Origin: Forficula auricularia
Taxonomy: Eukaryota > Arthropoda > Insecta > Dermaptera > Forficulidae
Direction of reading: 5' to 3'
DNA length: 64,000 bases
NCBI GenBank assembly: GCA_024734495.1
Contig: JALMQS010000556.1
Coordinates: 868,001-932,000, forward strand
Part shown: positions 54,786 to 64,000 of the stretch, one piece after another
Numbering within the stretch: position 1 is the first letter of the stretch
Layout: each line of letters opens with the position of its first letter
Notes under the pieces: model-generated
The model's database searches: none
What the model was told of the DNA's origin: nothing
What the model saw: the letters and a program-made list of their open reading frames with translations, nothing else
Program-made: the position numbers and the translations under genes

Positions 54786-56220
54786 TAGATTTATTTATTT
54801 TTTGAAATAAATTAAATACATTTTAAAGGCGAAATACAACCCAGCGATTCGTGAATCATGAACAAGTATACCGTTCAATAAATTCTACGAATTTCCTATT
54901 TATATTTAATTCTATAGGTAAAAAGGGATGAAAGGAGATTAATAGAAATTGAATTCTTCTTTTGTAAACGGCTCCTATGAATTATTTCACCCCTAGATCT
55001 TATCTGTTGTTATTATCGAATGTCCATTAACCCAATCATCACAGTCAGGTGAATTATATAAAAAACGACGTTGAGCACGAAAAAGACTATTATTTGGAAA
55101 TAGTTAAATAGAATTAATTTCTATTTTCTACTCGTAACTCAAAAAAAGTAAACTGTGAAATAAAAGTGATGTTATCTTTTATATTACAACATTGACATTA
55201 TTAGAAACACTTTATTAGAAATTGTTATAATGAATCATTTGTCGGCTCTTTAACAAGATAGATACCACTACTTTATATGAATAATAAAAGAAAGACCCCA
55301 CTAAAAAATTAAAAAACAACTTAATATCACTGCTAATTGACAAATTAAAAATAGATATAAGATAGTATTAATAATTTCGTGATTTTTGTTTGTTTTTTTG
55401 TTCCAATTATTTTACATACCGGTTGCCTATCTACTCGGTACGCTCAGCAGGAAAGTGAAGCTTAGTATTGAATTCACGCAAATTTTCATTTTCTTTTTTG
55501 CTTATTCTTTTGAAAAATGTTTGAAGCGTGGAGAAATATCATTTTCAAACATTTTTTAACTAAAAGTTGTAGAATGTTCATACTTGTGCTAAAATATTTG
55601 TAATTTCAGAGAATGTCATTAGATTTTGGGCTAAAATATTTGTATTTTTAGAGAAAGTCATTAGATTTTGGTCTTTGCCCCCCCCCTCGAATCCCCCTCT
55701 ATCTTCTGCTTCCCTCCAATCCGAAGCGCCTGATAGTCCTTCGCTTAAGCCTCTCCAATGACCACGCCCTAAACCGCTTCCCTTACAGCAGTATCCTTCC
55801 GCGGCCTTGGAGGACCAGCCCTTCTTATTAAAAATTTTGGTAGGGTAGGGGCTTGGCTTAATTTTTTGGGCCACTGTAGCTAGTTTCAATTGAGACCAGC
55901 AGAAAGCGTTGCAGAATTCTCTGTTGCCCAATAAAAGATCCCGCCTGGTATTTCCTCCAAATCAGATTCTAAATTCAATCACAAGTGTTTATAAATGATT
56001 TATTTATTGAAAATTGTTGAAATATCCATGTTATAAATTTCGAATTAGTTATACTCTATGCAGAGTGACAAATTCCAAGTCTTGAACGAAATTCCTTACC
56101 AGGGGTGACCGAAACGGTATAGTAAATCTATCAAATGAATTGACTAAAATTACTCTATTTATTTATTTTATGTGACTAAATTACCCCTTTAATTTATAAA
56201 ATAATTTCCTCCAATCATCA
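54786..56220. other. Non-coding DNA
   Basis: AT-rich apart from 55670-55930, a GC-richer block with a poly-C run (gaatccccctctatcttctg, ccttcgcttaagcctctcca). The 117-residue minus frame there contains a short direct repeat (NLMTFS.NTNILAQ twice) and resembles no family I know. Not called as a gene. Confidence 0.4.
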
Positions 56221-56350
56221 TTAAGGAGCCGTCCATAAATTACGTTTCATGAATTTCAAGATTTTAAGACCCCCCCCCCCTGTGTCACATTTTCATTGGG
56301 CTCTCCATGAATTGTGAAGTCACACTTTCACTTTTATAACCTATAATTTT
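56221..56350 (+). mobile_element. MITE-like end (gccgtccataaattacgt type)
   Basis: aaggagccgtccataaatta..cgtttcatgaattt..agacccccccccccctgtgtcac resembles a widespread insect MITE that begins gggccgtccataaattacgt and has a poly-C tract. The opposite end is not found, so it is truncated or decayed. Confidence 0.55.
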
Positions 56351-56744
56351 TTAATTTGACATTTGTAACTCACAACTTTTAAGATCACCTGGCACATTTT
56401 GTCCCAAATCTGAGAAAAGTTTGGAAATAAAATCAACGTTTCAAGATTGTTTTTATAAAAAATGTATTTATTTAGCAAAGTGTAAAAATGTTTTATGTTG
56501 ATTTTAGTGCATTATACAAGGCTTGGTAGATTTGTTAACATTACGGTTCTATACAGATTTACTTCTTCATAAGATAAAGTAAAAGTTTTTTAAACTATAT
56601 ACTGCGAAATAATTTGAATTATTTTCTCACGTATGTTGCGTTGTCTCTAGTCACCAATGAAAATTATTTTTCTCGTAAAATGGATTCCATTCATTTACTT
56701 CATGAAGAGTTACTTTTTCGTGATTATGATTCTTCTTGAAAAAT

Positions 56745-57575
56745 AACGGTTTACATTCATTTGTAGGATCTGGCATTGATTTGTGTAACAGTCTGTCTGT
56801 GACTATTTGGGATTATAGTCCACTGCCCCTATGATTAAATCAATTATAAATTTTGTCAAGTCCTAATGTCCTAGAGTTGTGCAAAATTTTATTTAATTCT
56901 CACAAGCAGAGATTAACTGAGTTAGAGACAGGTCATAACATCCTTGCAGGCGCGGATCCAGACCTCTGTTTTTTTTTTTTTTGGGGGGGGGGGGGCGGTC
57001 GCCGGTATATAAGATCTACTTTTGATCTCGGAAGTGTGTCGCGATCGAATTGTCCAAGCGGGGGGGGGGGGGTCAGAGACGACGCCCCCCCCCCCCACAT
57101 AGAACTTTATTTTCTTCAATTTTAAAATTTAATGTTATTAAAAAAAAAAAAATTAAATAAACATATAAAAAATGTTGATCTCCAATGCTTTGGGGGGGGG
57201 CGACCGCCCCCATCGCACCCCCTGGATCCGCGCATGCATCCTTGTTAAGGTTTTGACCAGGTTTCCTTAACAACCTATGGCAAATGTTGGGGTGGCTAAT
57301 GCGTCGTTTGCTCCTGGTATCGGGTTTTTGCGCGGAATAATTTAAATTACGTTTTGTCTTTTGATGGAAATCTATGATTATGTTATTTGTAAATGAGCAT
57401 ACATTTCTCTTTTTTTTCTTTTTCTTGTTTGTTTATTGTTAATTTCTTTTAATTGATTTGTATTTATGTTTATTAATTTCTGTTGTTAATTTGTATTGAT
57501 GTTTTGTTGACCTAGCCACCGAGGACTTACTTGAACCTCTAAGCAGGTCGAGTAATAAAGATTTATTTATTTATT
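56745..57575 (+). pseudogene. LINE 3'-end fragment (R5), plus strand, split by a hAT MITE
   Basis: Aligns with 34454-34935 in inverted orientation: catttgtaggatctggcatt, gtcctaatgtcctagagttg, aatgcgtcgtttgctcctgg..tatcgggtttttgcg and gaggacttacttgaacctct. Ends in aataaagatttatttattta, a (TTTA)n tail typical of some LINE 3' ends. No intact reading frame. The hAT MITE at 56947-57236 interrupts it. Confidence 0.65.
56947..57236. mobile_element. hAT-type MITE with perfect 8-bp target duplication
   Basis: 290 bp with inverted ends CAGGCGCGGATCCAG (left) and CTGGATCCGCGCATG (right, one mismatch), flanked by CATCCTTG on both sides (56939-56946 and 57237-57244). An 8-bp duplication and CAG..CTG-type ends with ggatccag are characteristic of hAT elements. 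The interior is rich in G and C homopolymers; the frames across it (glycine and proline runs) are not genes. The related LINE copy at 34.6-34.8 kb has a single atccttg at this point, confirming insertion. Confidence 0.94.
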
Positions 57576-58488
57576 TAATGGAACGCAATTAATTTTCCCA
57601 AACTATACTTGTACTAACCGGAACAACCAAACCTAGAAAGTAATATCCAAATGCCTATAATTTTCCTTGTTTATTCAAATAAAAAATAAACATATAAATT
57701 GTTTTGTATATTTTGAAAACTGTTTTTATGTTCTCGGGTATAATTTTTTCATTTTGTAAATAGGCTTTTCATGTTTATGTTCTCTTATCATAAAGATTAT
57801 ACAATTTCTTAAATTTAAATAGAACGAAAATGCTGATTTAAATTTCAAATTAGCTTACTTCTTTTTTATTATTTATTTTTATCATATCTTTAAGTGCTTA
57901 ATGGATAAAATGGCGAAGAACTAGTCGTGGAAAATTCTATTCAAAAAGAAATAGAAAGAAGAGAGATTACAAAATGAATAATAAATTATTTTATTCAATG
58001 ATCCAATGAATTAGATTTATTTTTTTCTAAAACTTCCAATTCTTCAAAATTGATTTACATTAATTATAATAACCAGTAAAAAATTTAAATCGCTATATAG
58101 ATAATCCAGAGATTATTCTCCTAATCATCCCTGGTCAGTGCTAAATCTGCTTTGTCTCAAATATTCCGGATTATTTTAATAAAAAAATATATATCTTACA
58201 AAACTTAACTGGTTAGTTTATATTCTTCAAACTTCGTCTTTTAATTGTAACAGTATTGAAATAAATTGCCGCAATCTTTGGAAAGATCTTAAAAAGTGAA
58301 ATTCAGTGAAGTTTTTGTTCAAATTTTGGATAATACCCTCCTAACAGAATTAGCCCTTCTCGAAATTGCACATTGTCAATCAATCCGAGCTATATGGGTA
58401 TCTCTGGAAAAGTTTTAATCAGTAGAATTCAAATTTAGATAAGCCACTTTCACTGGACTAGAAGTATCTAGAAGAGCATCTTCTAGAG
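57576..58488. other. AT-rich non-coding DNA
   Basis: No feature recognised. Confidence 0.5.
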
Positions 58489-58994
58489 CAGTGCTTCTTA
58501 AACTATGGGTCGCGACCCCATTTTGATGTCGCATATCAGTATTTTGGGGTCACAAAACATAGGACAATGAAAAAATTAAAATGCGCAGCGTCCAAAAATT
58601 TATGTTTAGTAAATTCTAGGTATATCAATCTGTCATTGAATTTGCAATAATTTCTGAAATTGCCATTTTGTATTAAATATATATTTATTTATGTGAACCA
58701 AGGTTCTCAGCATTGCCAATTATAAAATCATATTACAGATCAAATTTGAAAAATATTGGATGATTAACTCCTGTTTTTTTAATAAGAAACAAGCAGATCC
58801 ATTTCATTATTATTTAGATTAAATAATTGTAATTATGTAGTTTTTTTAATAAAATGTAAAATTACAAAATATGTATTTTTATAAAGATTCGCTTCATTAT
58901 AAATCTATTTTTGATTTTCTTGGAAAATGATGATTTTATAATATATATCTATATAATATATGGGGTCGCGAAAAATTTCTCATGGAGTAAAAAT
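58489..58994 (+). mobile_element. hAT-like element, right end damaged
   Basis: Begins cagtgcttcttaaactatgg followed by gtcgcgacccc, typical of hAT elements with CAGTG..TTCTTAAACT..GGGTCGCGACCC ends. Near the right side ggggtcgcgaaaaatttctc..atggagtaaaaa occurs, the usual inner part of the opposite end, but the terminus itself is missing where a transposase relic begins. No coding frame inside. Confidence 0.7.
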
Positions 58995-59215
58995 CTGGGA
59001 GGCCAATTAACGTAGCCATTTTTGAAAATCACACGACCAGGAAAACGTAGTCTTAACAAATCGATGGTTTCTCTTGCTGTATGGCATGTGGCATCATCCT
59101 GTTGAAATCACATTTCTTCGAGGTCCATCTCGTCCAATTGATCCCACAAAAAGTTAGATATCATGGCACGATATCGTATTCCATTTACAGTTACAGCTTG
59201 GTTAGACTTATTCTC
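58995..59215 (-). pseudogene. Tc1/mariner-like transposase relic
   Basis: The minus-strand translation contains TVNGIRYRAMISNFLWDQLD, then a TGA stop (complement of 59108-59110) where a tryptophan is usual, then FQQDDATCHTARETIDLLR followed by FPGRVIFKNGYVNWPPRF. The QQD..TCHTA block with a following NWPPR segment is characteristic of a large family of insect DDE transposases; the aspartate in QQD is a catalytic residue. The N-terminal part and everything after WPPR are missing. The 67-residue plus-strand frame here is its shadow. Confidence 0.8.
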
Positions 59216-59389
59216 AAAAAAGAATTTAAATCCGGCGTATCATATAAAAGATGCAGAATAGACGGACCTTCAAGGCTCTTTTAGATTGCCAGCAAGATGA
59301 GCAACATGTCTTTAAGTTATTATATTTTGTTTATTAGGCCTCCGAGGACCCCCTCTTGCAAAGATAAGATATATAATATATATATATAT
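59216..59389. other. Spacer with (AT)n microsatellite
   Basis: AT dinucleotide run at about 59370-59397 next to the start of R2 copy d. Confidence 0.6.
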
Positions 59390-60115
59390 ATATATATTTT
59401 GTGCCTATGTTACCTCATATCTCCGCCAAATCGTGAACCGATTTTGAAAAAAAAAATTTCATTGGGTCCAGTCTACCTTCCGATTGGTCTCATTTTTTTT
59501 ATAGGTATTAGACCTTTTTGTTAGGTTTGTTCAGGACTAACTTCTTTGTTTATGAACCGATTTCGGTGATTCTTTTTTTATTAGAAATTGGGTATCTTAG
59601 GGATGGTGCCATATTAATTTGGTCAAGTACTGATGATATGATCAACGACGAAATAACGTAAATCTCCAACTCTTATGAGCAAATAATCGAAATTATGATA
59701 AATAAAATCTTTTATAAAAAATCTAATAACATTCATTTAAAACCCGCAAACATTTTGAGAGAATTTCTATATTTATGAATTGAATTTTAATAACATTTTC
59801 TGATGATATGATCACTATTAATAACATCACTAAAAAGAGAAAAATAAAAATAATTTTTTAAGAAAAAAATAAAACCGACTTCAAAAAAAATTAAATTCAA
59901 CAAATAAAATACACTAAAAGGTATAAAATAATTATTATCTAATTTAGATACAACTAAATGACGAAATATTAACATGAAATTACTTTTTTAAGTCGGTGCC
60001 AAACAGATACTTTTTATGAATCGTACTCGACGGATCTTACTTAGTACGTTTGGTTGGTACGCTCGCTTATAGGTATAGTTTGTTTGGCACCGACTTCAAA
60101 AAGTAATTTCATGTT
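59390..60115. repeat. R2 repeat copy d
   Basis: Closely parallels copy a: gttacctcatatctccgcca, ccgattggtc, ttctttgtttatgaaccgat, ggtatcttagggatggtgcc, gatcaacgacgaaataacgt, aataaaaccgacttcaaaaa, gaatcgtactcgacggatct and ggcaccgacttcaaaaagta. It ends soon after the palindrome centre, so the second arm is cut short (compare 10267-10462). Confidence 0.78.
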
Positions 60116-61244
60116 ATTAACAATATATGTACATATTTACAAGTAAATTTACACTCTCAGCATCAGAACAAATAACTAAAATTCAGAGCGGGTGGCTGAG
60201 AGAGCCAGGATAAATCCTGACTCACAAGATAAATAGGTTTTGTCAGGGATGTGTCCTGTTTTGTTTTTGCAGGAAGGTGACTTTAAGTTTAATCGCGTTT
60301 TTTTGAAAAACGAATCGAAGGATAATAAATAAATGATCGTGTAAAGTTGAAATATCAGCTTGAATTTACCCGAAATTGAGGGGCAACATTAGTAGTTACT
60401 AGCCAGGTCTAGTTGCTTTCACATTAATTAATTATTAATAGTGTTGTCAACAGTAAAAAAACAAACTTCGCTTCTATTTGAGTATTTAAAGATTCTATTT
60501 CTTCACTCTGTAAATTTACCTCCCTTTTGATATTCACTTTTATACACACATATATTATGCCTTTAAATTCAATTTCAGTGTTTTCTTTTCTCTATTGATG
60601 ACGATTTCTTTTTATTTTATTTTAATTTTAGAAAATAAAAAGTTTTGTTTTTCTTTTAAGGGTAGATCGTCATATATATAGATTGTAAAACATTTTATTT
60701 CTCCGTTTTTATCGTCGATTAAAGATTTTTATTTTCAATTCAAGTTCTCGTCTAGGTCTCTGACTATCAATAGGGAAAATCGAGGGGTGAACCGTGATTA
60801 GAATTAGATGTACACGTCTTTGGAATTATGTGGAATTATTTTGGAATTCGTTAGATAATGCCGCTTCATCTATTGTCTTCTACTTGGAAATGAAAGTGAA
60901 TAATTATTATTAACCAATAATTATAATAAAAATTGTAGTAGCCTTCTGTCTGAAAAAATCACATTTTATCAAATTTATTCGTTCGGAAACCTTAAAAAGA
61001 TTCTAGTATTGAAGCTCATCCGGATAATCCGGCTAATCTCTTTTTTATTCTTGGATTAATGGAAAGAGGGCATAAACAAAATGAATTGTTCTAATTTTAA
61101 CAGTATTTTGTGTTTCTTGTACATAAATATTATAATTCATGGGCTGCTTTAAAGTAGCACAAAAATGTGCTCCTCATTAAAAGGTTGTTTCTCATCTTTT
61201 ATAATATATGTAGGATGTAGGTATAGTTATAAGTAGGGGAGAGG
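60116..61244. other. Non-coding DNA
   Basis: A moderately complex stretch at 60170-60300 (gagcgggtggctgagagagc, ggaaggtgactttaagttta), otherwise AT-rich. No gene recognised. Confidence 0.45.
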
Positions 61245-61815
61245 TGGCATGAAAGGAACATTTTTGCTGTGGAGGCTCTATCGAATAAATAATATAACAT
61301 TTTAAAGAGGTAAAAAGATTTAAAAATAGAATTAAAAACTTCGATTTATTGGCTATCGATATAAATTACAATAAAATACATTCAATTGTTTTTAGTACTA
61401 TATTTTCGCATTTAAAAAAACGTGTATTTTGTCCCTTTCAAAAATGGGTTGTATTGAAAGGGACACGGTCATTTATGAAAGGGACAGCGCGTTAATATAA
61501 GGAAATCACCGTAAACTTTGCTACACACATACTAAATATTAGGAAGCACGTATATAATTAACTATCTTTAGTTTAAAATCACATCTTTGAAAGTAATTAA
61601 TAGCATATTGGTCTTAAATTTCTCATCTTAAAAGATAATTAACATGGAAATAAACATTTACCTTCATATAATTTAAAAAAAAACAATCATAGTTCTTTAT
61701 AAAAGTAATCAAAATAATTGCTTTTTCTATATGGTAAAAAGTAACAATAACAATTTTTTATGAAATACTAGTCACGAAATGGACGTCCCTTTCATAGCCG
61801 TTTGTTGGATCCCTT
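61245..61815. repeat. Region with repeated TGAAAGGGAC words on both strands
   Basis: Plus-strand copies: gcatgaaaggaaca (61250), attgaaagggacac (61452) and atgaaagggacagc (61476). Minus-strand copies: tgtccctttcaaa (61431), acgtccctttcata (61784) and a weaker atcccttttata (61809). The first copy is preceded by ggggagaggtggc. It may be a decayed transposon with repeated binding sites. No coding frame. Confidence 0.5.
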
Positions 61816-64000
61816 TTATAACTATCAAACACAAATTAAAAACATGACCACTAAAATCTACAATTCTAAATAAAAGCTTACTGATCTGTTTTTTCTCGTA
61901 TCTGCACGTATATCACCAATTATAAACAACGCTAAACTGTTTAGTTCGATTTTAAAACATATTTTTTCAATATTGTTACCATAGTATAGGAGCAGATGTA
62001 ATAAATTTTACATTCCTTTTTAGCTCAAAATGAATTTAATATCAATATAAATATTATAAAATATTGTAACTAAATATTTTTATGTTTTTTTAATGAAAAC
62101 TAATAAATTAGGAACCCCAAACAATGGAATTTATTAGCAGGCTTAAGGCCATCGTGATGTGCTGTGTCACTTTAGTGTGAAATGCATTTTCCACAATTAA
62201 AAAAATATCTCAAAGCCTGATATCAGCTGCTATTATCGAAAATTTATTAAAATAAATAAATATATCTGTAAATATAAAAGTTTCGACATCTTAATAACTT
62301 AATAAAGAGTTCACTATTTATCCTTTCTTTTGAGAAAGATTAGTTGACTACAAATTAAATAAAAATTATATTTAATACTTGATATTAAGCTTTTGTTGTT
62401 GCATTTGTTAAGACATGGTTTTAACATCATGTTATATGCTATAAAAAAAGAACAAATAAAACTTTTAAGAAATACTATATAATGTCTTCTTCAAAGTAGA
62501 ATATAGAGAAAGCAAATACCCTAAACAGAGTTAAGCTCTTTTCAACTCCAATTTACAATGTAGATAGGGCGGAGAAAATACATTAATATATGTATATATA
62601 CGAAGAAGTGTAAAAACATTATATACGTTTAATCTCCTCTTAATGATCCAATGCTTTTAACATTCTGTTATTTATTTATTTATTTATTCGTTCATCTTTT
62701 AGCTTTTTTTTCAAATGGTCACTTACGCGAAATGAACTTTTTCATTTTTGTTTACGTGTTCAAGAAAAATTCTCGTGTAGTTGGTAGCCCTGGCTCTACC
62801 ACTTAACCCCGTTCCTCACCTCATACTGTCGCCGCCCTTTTTTCGTTTTCGTTTCTATTTTCATTCAGCCGTCCAATTTCCATCTAGACATCCATCTTTT
62901 TTTTTTAGTTTATTTGCGTTTTGTTGTCATTTCATTAACATGAGAATCGTATTCGATTCACGGATTTGATTTGATTTTATGATCAAAATTTATTTACAAA
63001 AATAAAAATAAATATTTTTTCTTGCCTTTACTTTTGAAAATATTTTTATTATAAATATACCAATATTTTTATATTGGTAGCTATTAAAACTTTTATTATT
63101 CTTAATATTTTTAAATTGAATCTTCTCCTTCGTAGCTTTTATATTTATAATGAAAATAATAAAAAAATAAATAAATGAATTTTAAAAATAATATTATATA
63201 AAAAAATCACTGATGTAATAAGTACGAGCGAGCTATTCTCATGAATCCAGAAAAGAAGAGAAATAGAAACTTTTATTTTATATATATTTTTTGAAGCAAA
63301 CAATAAAAAAATTCGATATACAAAAATCAAGAAAAAATGGATAATATTCAACCTAAATTGTTTATACTTATATAAAAAAATATGATAGGTATAATGAAAA
63401 TATTTCCAAATAATAAACATTTTATTTTTCTAATAGAGATATGTAAAAAAAAAGTTAAAATTAACTTTCCTTCCAGACCTTCGCTGCGAACAAAATTTAA
63501 AACATATTTTCATATAAACATATACCCTTACAAACAGACAAAAGTTAAAGTTTTTATAATTTCAGACCAAAAATTTTCGAAATAAAAAATTCATAGAAAT
63601 TTTATATAAACCGTTTCGAAAATCTTTCTAAAGAATATTAGAAATTCTGTTTGAATTAAAATTTCTCTTTAACATAAGTTGAGAAATGTTGTTTTTTTTA
63701 TTTAATTGAAGTGATCAGGATATATTTATTTATTTATAGGTTCCAAAAGCCTCTAATGAAGAAAATAAGGGGGATTTACTTAATTAAAGATTAAGAGGAC
63801 CCGCCCTTCTGTTTGGAGCCACCCACGTTGTGTTATTTTTAAACTGGCGCTAAGAGATTTGACACTTTTAAAAATTGGTTCATTTGAATGTCATTGAGTG
63901 GATGGAGCGTCCCCTTTCAGGGGATTCCCCGCTTCTTTTCCCCAGCGTCCTTCAATCTGTATTCCATTTACTCCGCGGTCAATGGCTCAAATTAAAAATA
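61816..64000. other. AT-rich non-coding DNA
   Basis: No recognised gene or repeat except (TTTA)n at 62668-62690 and a slightly more complex block at 62760-62900 and 63795-64000 (ggacccgcccttctgtttgg, gagcgtcccctttcagggga) that runs off the window end. The frames at 62781-62969, 63145-63420 and 63382-63585 are compositional. Confidence 0.45.

Noticed and set aside
55578..55931. 117-residue minus-strand open frame
   Set aside because: Glycine-rich with a short internal repeat, no known domain, no splice context; insufficient to call a gene.
56853..57273. Frames with glycine and proline runs around 57 kb
   Set aside because: They cross homopolymers inside the hAT MITE and its flanks.
1..64000. 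CRISPR arrays, operons, rRNA genes
   Set aside because: No evenly spaced identical short repeats with unique spacers, no bacterial gene organisation, and no rRNA-like conserved sequence seen on either strand.

Overview
The window looks like intergenic or intronic DNA from an invertebrate nuclear genome, most likely an insect. It is very AT-rich, has no operons or bacterial signals, and is packed with insect-type transposable elements: a mauritiana-like mariner, hAT-type elements, tRNA-derived SINEs with A and B boxes, 5'-truncated non-LTR retrotransposons, many MITE or foldback repeats, and one short gag-bearing LTR element. I found no convincing host protein-coding gene and no complete tRNA or rRNA gene. 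Nearly every open reading frame is a chance frame in AT-rich DNA or a piece of a transposon.

Layout. 1-5 kb: a hairpin, a foldback family interrupted by a decayed mariner (1897-3174), and a second foldback (3901-4150). 5-10.5 kb: two opposed copies of a roughly 0.9 kb repeat family (called R1 here), a dispersed repeat (R3) carrying a MITE, and an R2 repeat with a large internal palindrome. 12-20 kb: a LINE relic, SINE copies, MITEs, a tandem array and a large R3 copy. 22-26 kb: foldbacks, one with a SINE in its centre. 26.7-27.6 kb: the best-preserved LINE 3' end. 28-35 kb: R2, R1, a near-perfect 38-bp hairpin, a tandem duplication and a GC-rich island. 35-38 kb: foldback and satellite-like arrays. 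38-42.4 kb: two R1 copies, one split by the gag-bearing LTR element. 42-48 kb: tandem duplications, foldbacks, a SINE with 12-bp target duplication and a 560-bp foldback with its own 12-bp target duplication. 48-64 kb: more R2, MITEs, LINE pieces, a hAT MITE with 8-bp target duplication, a transposase relic and low-complexity DNA.

The most interesting thread is a motif of the form CUGANGA, one base, a hairpin, then GAAAC (usually GAAACGUC). It recurs in several foldback and tandem repeats that otherwise look unrelated. It resembles the conserved core of the hammerhead ribozyme, a known component of Penelope-like elements and retrozymes, but has one extra base before stem II, so activity is unproven.

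R1-R7 and f1-f7 are labels made up for this window. All family relations come from reading copies against each other by eye; boundaries of diverged repeats are accurate to roughly 5-30 bases.
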